NCBI RefSeq assembly: GCF_004331695.1
Contig: NZ_SJSL01000001.1
Location: 1,178,001 to 1,242,000 of the forward strand
Length of the DNA stretch: 64,000 bases
From: Pedobacter psychroterrae
GTDB taxonomy: Bacteria > Bacteroidota > Bacteroidia > Sphingobacteriales > Sphingobacteriaceae
Reading direction: 5' to 3'
The translations under genes were made by a program, and so were the position numbers. Of this stretch, positions 62,870 to 64,000 are shown in pieces; position 1 is the stretch's first letter; each line of letters starts with the position of its first letter. Below the pieces are notes generated by a model. The model worked only from the letters and a program-made list of their open reading frames with translations, made no database searches and was not told where the DNA came from.

Positions 62870-64000
62870 ATGTTAGGATTTTTAGCCAAGATATTTGGAA
62901 GCAAATCAGAAAGAGATATCAAGATATTGCAGCCTATAGTTACCCAAATAAATGAAGAATATGCAAAGCTGTCTGCTTTAAGTAATGATGAACTACGTAA
63001 TAAAACAACCCATTTTAAAGAGGTTATTGTTCAATCGTTGGCAGGCATCGATGAAAAGATAAGCGGACTAAAAACTGATGCTGAAAGTCAGGAGCTTTCT
63101 TTGTTAGAGAAAACAGCGCTATATGATCAGGTTGATGCATTGATCAAAGACCGCGATAAAGAACTGGAAGTAGTGTTATCTGATATCCTGCCTGCTGCAT
63201 TTGCAGTAGTTAAAGAAACATCAAGACGTTTTACAGAAAATGAATTTCTGGAAGTTACTGCTACGCAGTTTGACAGGGATTATGCTGCACGCAGAAAGAA
63301 TGTAATCATACAGGGTGATAAAGCACTTTGGGCGAATAAATGGGATGCTGCTGGAACGGAAGTGCTGTGGAACATGGTACACTATGATGTTCAGTTGATC
63401 GGGGGTATGGTACTGCACAATGGTAAAATTGCAGAGATGGCTACTGGAGAGGGTAAAACCTTAGTAAGTACTCTGCCTGCATACCTCAATGCCCTGGCCG
63501 GACAAGGTGTTCACATCGTAACGGTGAATGACTACCTGGCCCGTCGTGACTCTGAATGGAACGGCCCCTTGTTTGAGTTTCATGGCCTGAAGGTAGACTG
63601 TATCGATAAGCATGAACCAAACTCACAGGAACGGAGAGATGCCTATCTGGCTGACATTACTTATGGTACCAATAACGAATTTGGATTTGACTACCTGCGT
63701 GATAATATGTCGCAAACGCCAGATCAGCTGGTACAGCGCAAGCTGCATTTTGCCATGGTCGATGAGGTCGATTCAGTGTTAATTGATGATGCCCGGACTC
63801 CGTTAATCATTTCAGGTCCTGTGCCATTTGGCGATCAGCATGAGTTTCATGAATTGAAACCACGCATCGAGCGTTTGGTCACTGCACAGAAAGAATACAT
63901 TCAGAAGGCACTGAATGAGGCTAAAAAATTAATTAATGATGGCAAAGCCGGCACGGAAGAAGGAGAAGGTGGTTTGGCCCTTTTACGTGCGCATCGTGGT
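62870..64000 (+). CDS. secA: protein translocase ATPase SecA, 3' end cut by window edge
   Basis: 377 codons from ATG 62870 are visible; the frame continues past the window edge. The start [20 protein letters not shown] is typical. Then come [20 protein letters not shown], the Walker A region [51 protein letters not shown] and the Walker B-like [21 protein letters not shown] Bacteroidota-style insertion before the motor core (about 80-140) is present. The ATPase drives proteins through SecYEG, whose secG gene is at 16155. Confidence 0.96.
   Translation, partial: MLGFLAKIFGSKSERDIKILQPIVTQINEEYAKLSALSNDELRNKTTHFKEVIVQSLAGIDEKISGLKTDAESQELSLLEKTALYDQVDALIKDRDKELEVVLSDILPAAFAVVKETSRRFTENEFLEVTATQFDRDYAARRKNVIIQGDKALWANKWDAAGTEVLWNMVHYDVQLIGGMVLHNGKIAEMATGEGKTLVSTLPAYLNALAGQGVHIVTVNDYLARRDSEWNGPLFEFHGLKVDCIDKHEPNSQERRDAYLADITYGTNNEFGFDYLRDNMSQTPDQLVQRKLHFAMVDEVDSVLIDDARTPLIISGPVPFGDQHEFHELKPRIERLVTAQKEYIQKALNEAKKLINDGKAGTEEGEGGLALLRAHRG

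Noticed and set aside
1..64000. Search for tRNA, rRNA, CRISPR arrays, insertion sequences and riboswitches
   Set aside because: No cloverleaf-like sequence with CCA-type ends, no rRNA segments, no regularly spaced repeats, no transposase genes and no recognised riboswitch core were found by reading.

Overview
The window looks like a chromosomal segment of a Bacteroidota bacterium, most likely Sphingobacteriaceae (Pedobacter-like). This rests on gene content and signals rather than a database match. It has several SusC/FecA-type and OMP_b-brl_3-type outer-membrane receptors with carboxypeptidase-like N-terminal domains, an ECF sigma/FecR pair, DUF4249 and GLPGLI proteins, a three-subunit SdhCAB complex, and a miaB - sigma-54 regulator - lptE - secG - groESL gene order. 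Promoters of the Bacteroidota type (TTG / TAnnTTTG) are visible, and Shine-Dalgarno sequences are almost absent. No rRNA, tRNA, CRISPR array, insertion sequence or phage gene was seen.

Layout. 1-6331 (minus): an ECF sigma / FecR anti-sigma / TonB-dependent receptor / DUF4249 lipoprotein unit, preceded by a CHRD-like lipoprotein and followed by a truncated membrane-anchored protein. 6387-9648 (minus): a tightly overlapping four-gene glycan cassette (methyltransferase, glycosyltransferase, FdtA-like isomerase, FdtB-like aminotransferase). 9779-11507 (plus): a PQQ-type sugar dehydrogenase and a VOC protein, then an unusual 18-bp inverted repeat. 11723-18732 (plus): miaB, sigma-54 regulator, lptE, an acidic repeat-like protein, secG, groES, groEL. 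18974-23257: serine dehydratase, an esterase-like lipoprotein, lipB, a phosphopantetheinyl transferase and dcd. 23306-34069: an MG2/TonB-plug chimera, a fatty-acyl-CoA gene pair, a FabH-like synthase, clpS and two OMP_b-brl_3 receptors. 34106-37209: Nudix hydrolase, PlsC and a LytTR two-component system. 37493-40434: a 57-residue exported peptide, a BlaI-type repressor and an M56 sensor protease fused to three TonB C-terminal modules. 40510-43991 (minus): succinate dehydrogenase/fumarate reductase. 44450-49718: VOC protein, HtrA protease, dapF and a Pif1-like helicase. 49812-55960: a receptor-like barrel with a GLPGLI protein, facing an OmpR/HK two-component pair. 56181-62652: AHSA1-like protein, rpiA, a carboxypeptidase-like domain protein, purD, a NIPSNAP protein, a clan-A glycoside hydrolase and a small exported protein. 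The window ends inside secA.

The most interesting system is regulatory. A palindrome ACTAA-N4-TTAGT occurs twice in front of the BlaI/M56 operon. A 19-base version with one difference recurs 12 kb away, in the promoter of the receptor/GLPGLI gene pair, just upstream of its -7 element. This suggests that one envelope-sensing BlaI/M56-TonB module controls a distant outer-membrane operon. Other items worth a look are the nested, mutually exclusive hairpins at 11529-11585, two dispersed palindromic elements, an orphan deoxyamino-sugar cassette, and three tail-to-tail gene pairs that overlap by exactly four bases.
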